From contig CALMSE010000333.1 of the NCBI GenBank assembly GCA_937872275.1, positions 1 through 5,789 of the forward strand: a DNA stretch of 5,789 bases, written 5' to 3'. The first letter of the stretch is position 1; each line of letters starts with the position of its first letter. The DNA is from an uncultured Leucobacter sp. Its GTDB lineage: Bacteria; Actinomycetota; Actinomycetes; Actinomycetales; Microbacteriaceae. The translations under genes and the position numbers were made by a program. The notes beneath the pieces were generated by a model that saw only the letters and a program-made list of their open reading frames with translations, did not search any database and had not been told where the DNA came from. This document shows, one piece after another, positions 5,324 through 5,789 of the stretch.

Positions 5324-5395
5324 CGGGGTGTCGGGGTGCCGAGGTGTCGGGGTATCGAGATGTCGGGGTATCGGGGTGTCGGGCTGTCGAGGCGC
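5324..5395. repeat. 8-base tandem repeat between the metallohydrolase and monooxygenase genes
   Basis: Nine contiguous degenerate copies of an octamer with plus-strand consensus CGGGGTGT. The units start every 8 bases from 5324, and variation is mostly G/A or T/C transitions. The plus strand carries GGGG runs at 5325, 5333, 5349, 5365 and 5373 and GGG at 5381, with GGGGTGGG at 5304-5311 nearby. The operon transcript would be C-rich here. A 5-base stem hairpin (CCGGC/GCCGG, 5314-5326) adjoins it. The array ends about 30 bases before the monooxygenase ribosome site, so it could influence read-through or translation of the downstream genes. That role is inference. Confidence 0.85.
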
Positions 5396-5400
5396 CGCGG

Positions 5401-5789
5401 TCAGCGGCTCATGGCGAGGAACTCCGCGGGGTTCCGGACGAAGATCCGCTCGATGGTCTCGTCGTCGACGCCCGCCGCTCGCAGGTCGGGGATGAGCTGC
5501 TCGTAGATGTAGTTGATGGTGTGCCCCTTGACGCCGGGCCAGCCGAGCGGGCTGCAGTTCGCGTCGGCGGAGGCGAGCAGCTGCTCCGCGCGCCCGGCGC
5601 GGATGTGGCCGAGGAAGTGCTCGAGGCGCTCGCCGCGGTGGCGGCCCCAGAAGGGCGGATCGGGGAGCTCCAGGTCGTAGCCGAAGGTGTCGAAGCCGAG
5701 GCGGCCGCCGCCCGCGAGGATCGCCTCCTCGTTCACCTTGCCCTGGCTGACGCCGTCGTCGACGTGGCCGAACATGACGCGGTCCAGCG
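5401..5789 (-). CDS. Phosphotriesterase-family metallohydrolase, C-terminal part (runs off right edge)
   Basis: The last 129 or so residues of a TIM-barrel amidohydrolase-superfamily enzyme of the phosphotriesterase (PTE) branch, whose members hydrolyse phosphotriesters, lactones or other carboxyl esters at a two-metal centre. Visible landmarks are GHVDD (His codon 5766-5764), corresponding to the metal-binding His of the PTE strand-6 GHSDD motif, then GFDTFGYD. The Asp in LLASADANC (codon 5565-5563) sits at the strand-8 catalytic/metal Asp position. The closing helix has the family wording RAAGVDDETIERIFVRNPAEFLA. The N-terminal HxH motif and bridging Lys lie beyond the window, so the active site cannot be fully checked. 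It reads in the same direction as the monooxygenase, 119 bases upstream of it, and is probably in the same transcript. A lactonase or esterase role is more likely than phosphotriesterase in this context, but this is inference. Confidence 0.88.
   Translation of the reverse strand, partial: LDRVMFGHVDDGVSQGKVNEEAILAGGGRLGFDTFGYDLELPDPPFWGRHRGERLEHFLGHIRAGRAEQLLASADANCSPLGWPGVKGHTINYIYEQLIPDLRAAGVDDETIERIFVRNPAEFLAMSR

Noticed and set aside
5324..5395. The octamer array as a CRISPR
   Set aside because: Units are contiguous 8-mers without spacers, far shorter than CRISPR repeats, and no cas genes are present.
3120..5506. Long plus-strand open frames opposite the esterase and the monooxygenase
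   Set aside because: The same shadow effect. The minus-strand frames carry complete catalytic motifs while the plus-strand products are low-complexity and match no family.

Overview
The window reads as chromosomal DNA of a high-G+C actinobacterium. Coding regions are strongly G/C-biased at third codon positions, ribosome sites are AAGGAG/GAGG-like, neighbouring genes overlap by 4 bases, and the hairpins between genes lack a T-tract. A Microbacteriaceae-type host would fit, but that is a guess from style, not a proven assignment. Every gene that can be supported is an oxidative or hydrolytic catabolic enzyme, an electron carrier or a regulator.

Left half (1-2981): a complete class I cytochrome P450 system split across both strands around its probable regulator. 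On the minus strand a small His-variant [3Fe-4S] ferredoxin (318-506) is followed, with an ATGA overlap, by an FAD ferredoxin reductase (1-321, running off the left edge). A LysR-type regulator (687-1679, +) is divergent from them, and a P450 with CYP199-like features (1803-2981, +) follows it. The two A/T-rich intergenic regions on either side of the regulator gene both carry the 10-mer ATTCATTTGA. Each copy points at the enzyme gene it would serve and overlaps a -35-like TTGA(C/A)G. This suggests that one LysR protein controls both the P450 and its electron-transfer partners.

Middle (2982-3164): a convergent junction with a small hairpin right after the P450 stop, then a large inverted repeat (33-base arms, 30 of 33 paired, 19-base loop), probably a two-way terminator.

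Right half (3165-5789): a minus-strand operon read right to left. It consists of the C-terminal part of a phosphotriesterase-family metallohydrolase (5401-5789, running off the right edge), a group A FAD aromatic monooxygenase (4166-5281) and an HSL-family alpha/beta-hydrolase (3165-4169, GTG start overlapping the previous stop). The 119 bases between the first two genes hold nine degenerate copies of an 8-base repeat. The hydrolase carries an unusual Ala/Pro/Ser linker encoded by 9-base tandem repeats.

Taken together this looks like part of a pathway that opens an ester or lactone, demethylates or hydroxylates an aromatic ring and hydroxylates it again. No ring-cleavage enzyme lies in the window, and the substrate cannot be read from the sequence. 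No RNA genes, CRISPR arrays, transposases or integration sites were seen.
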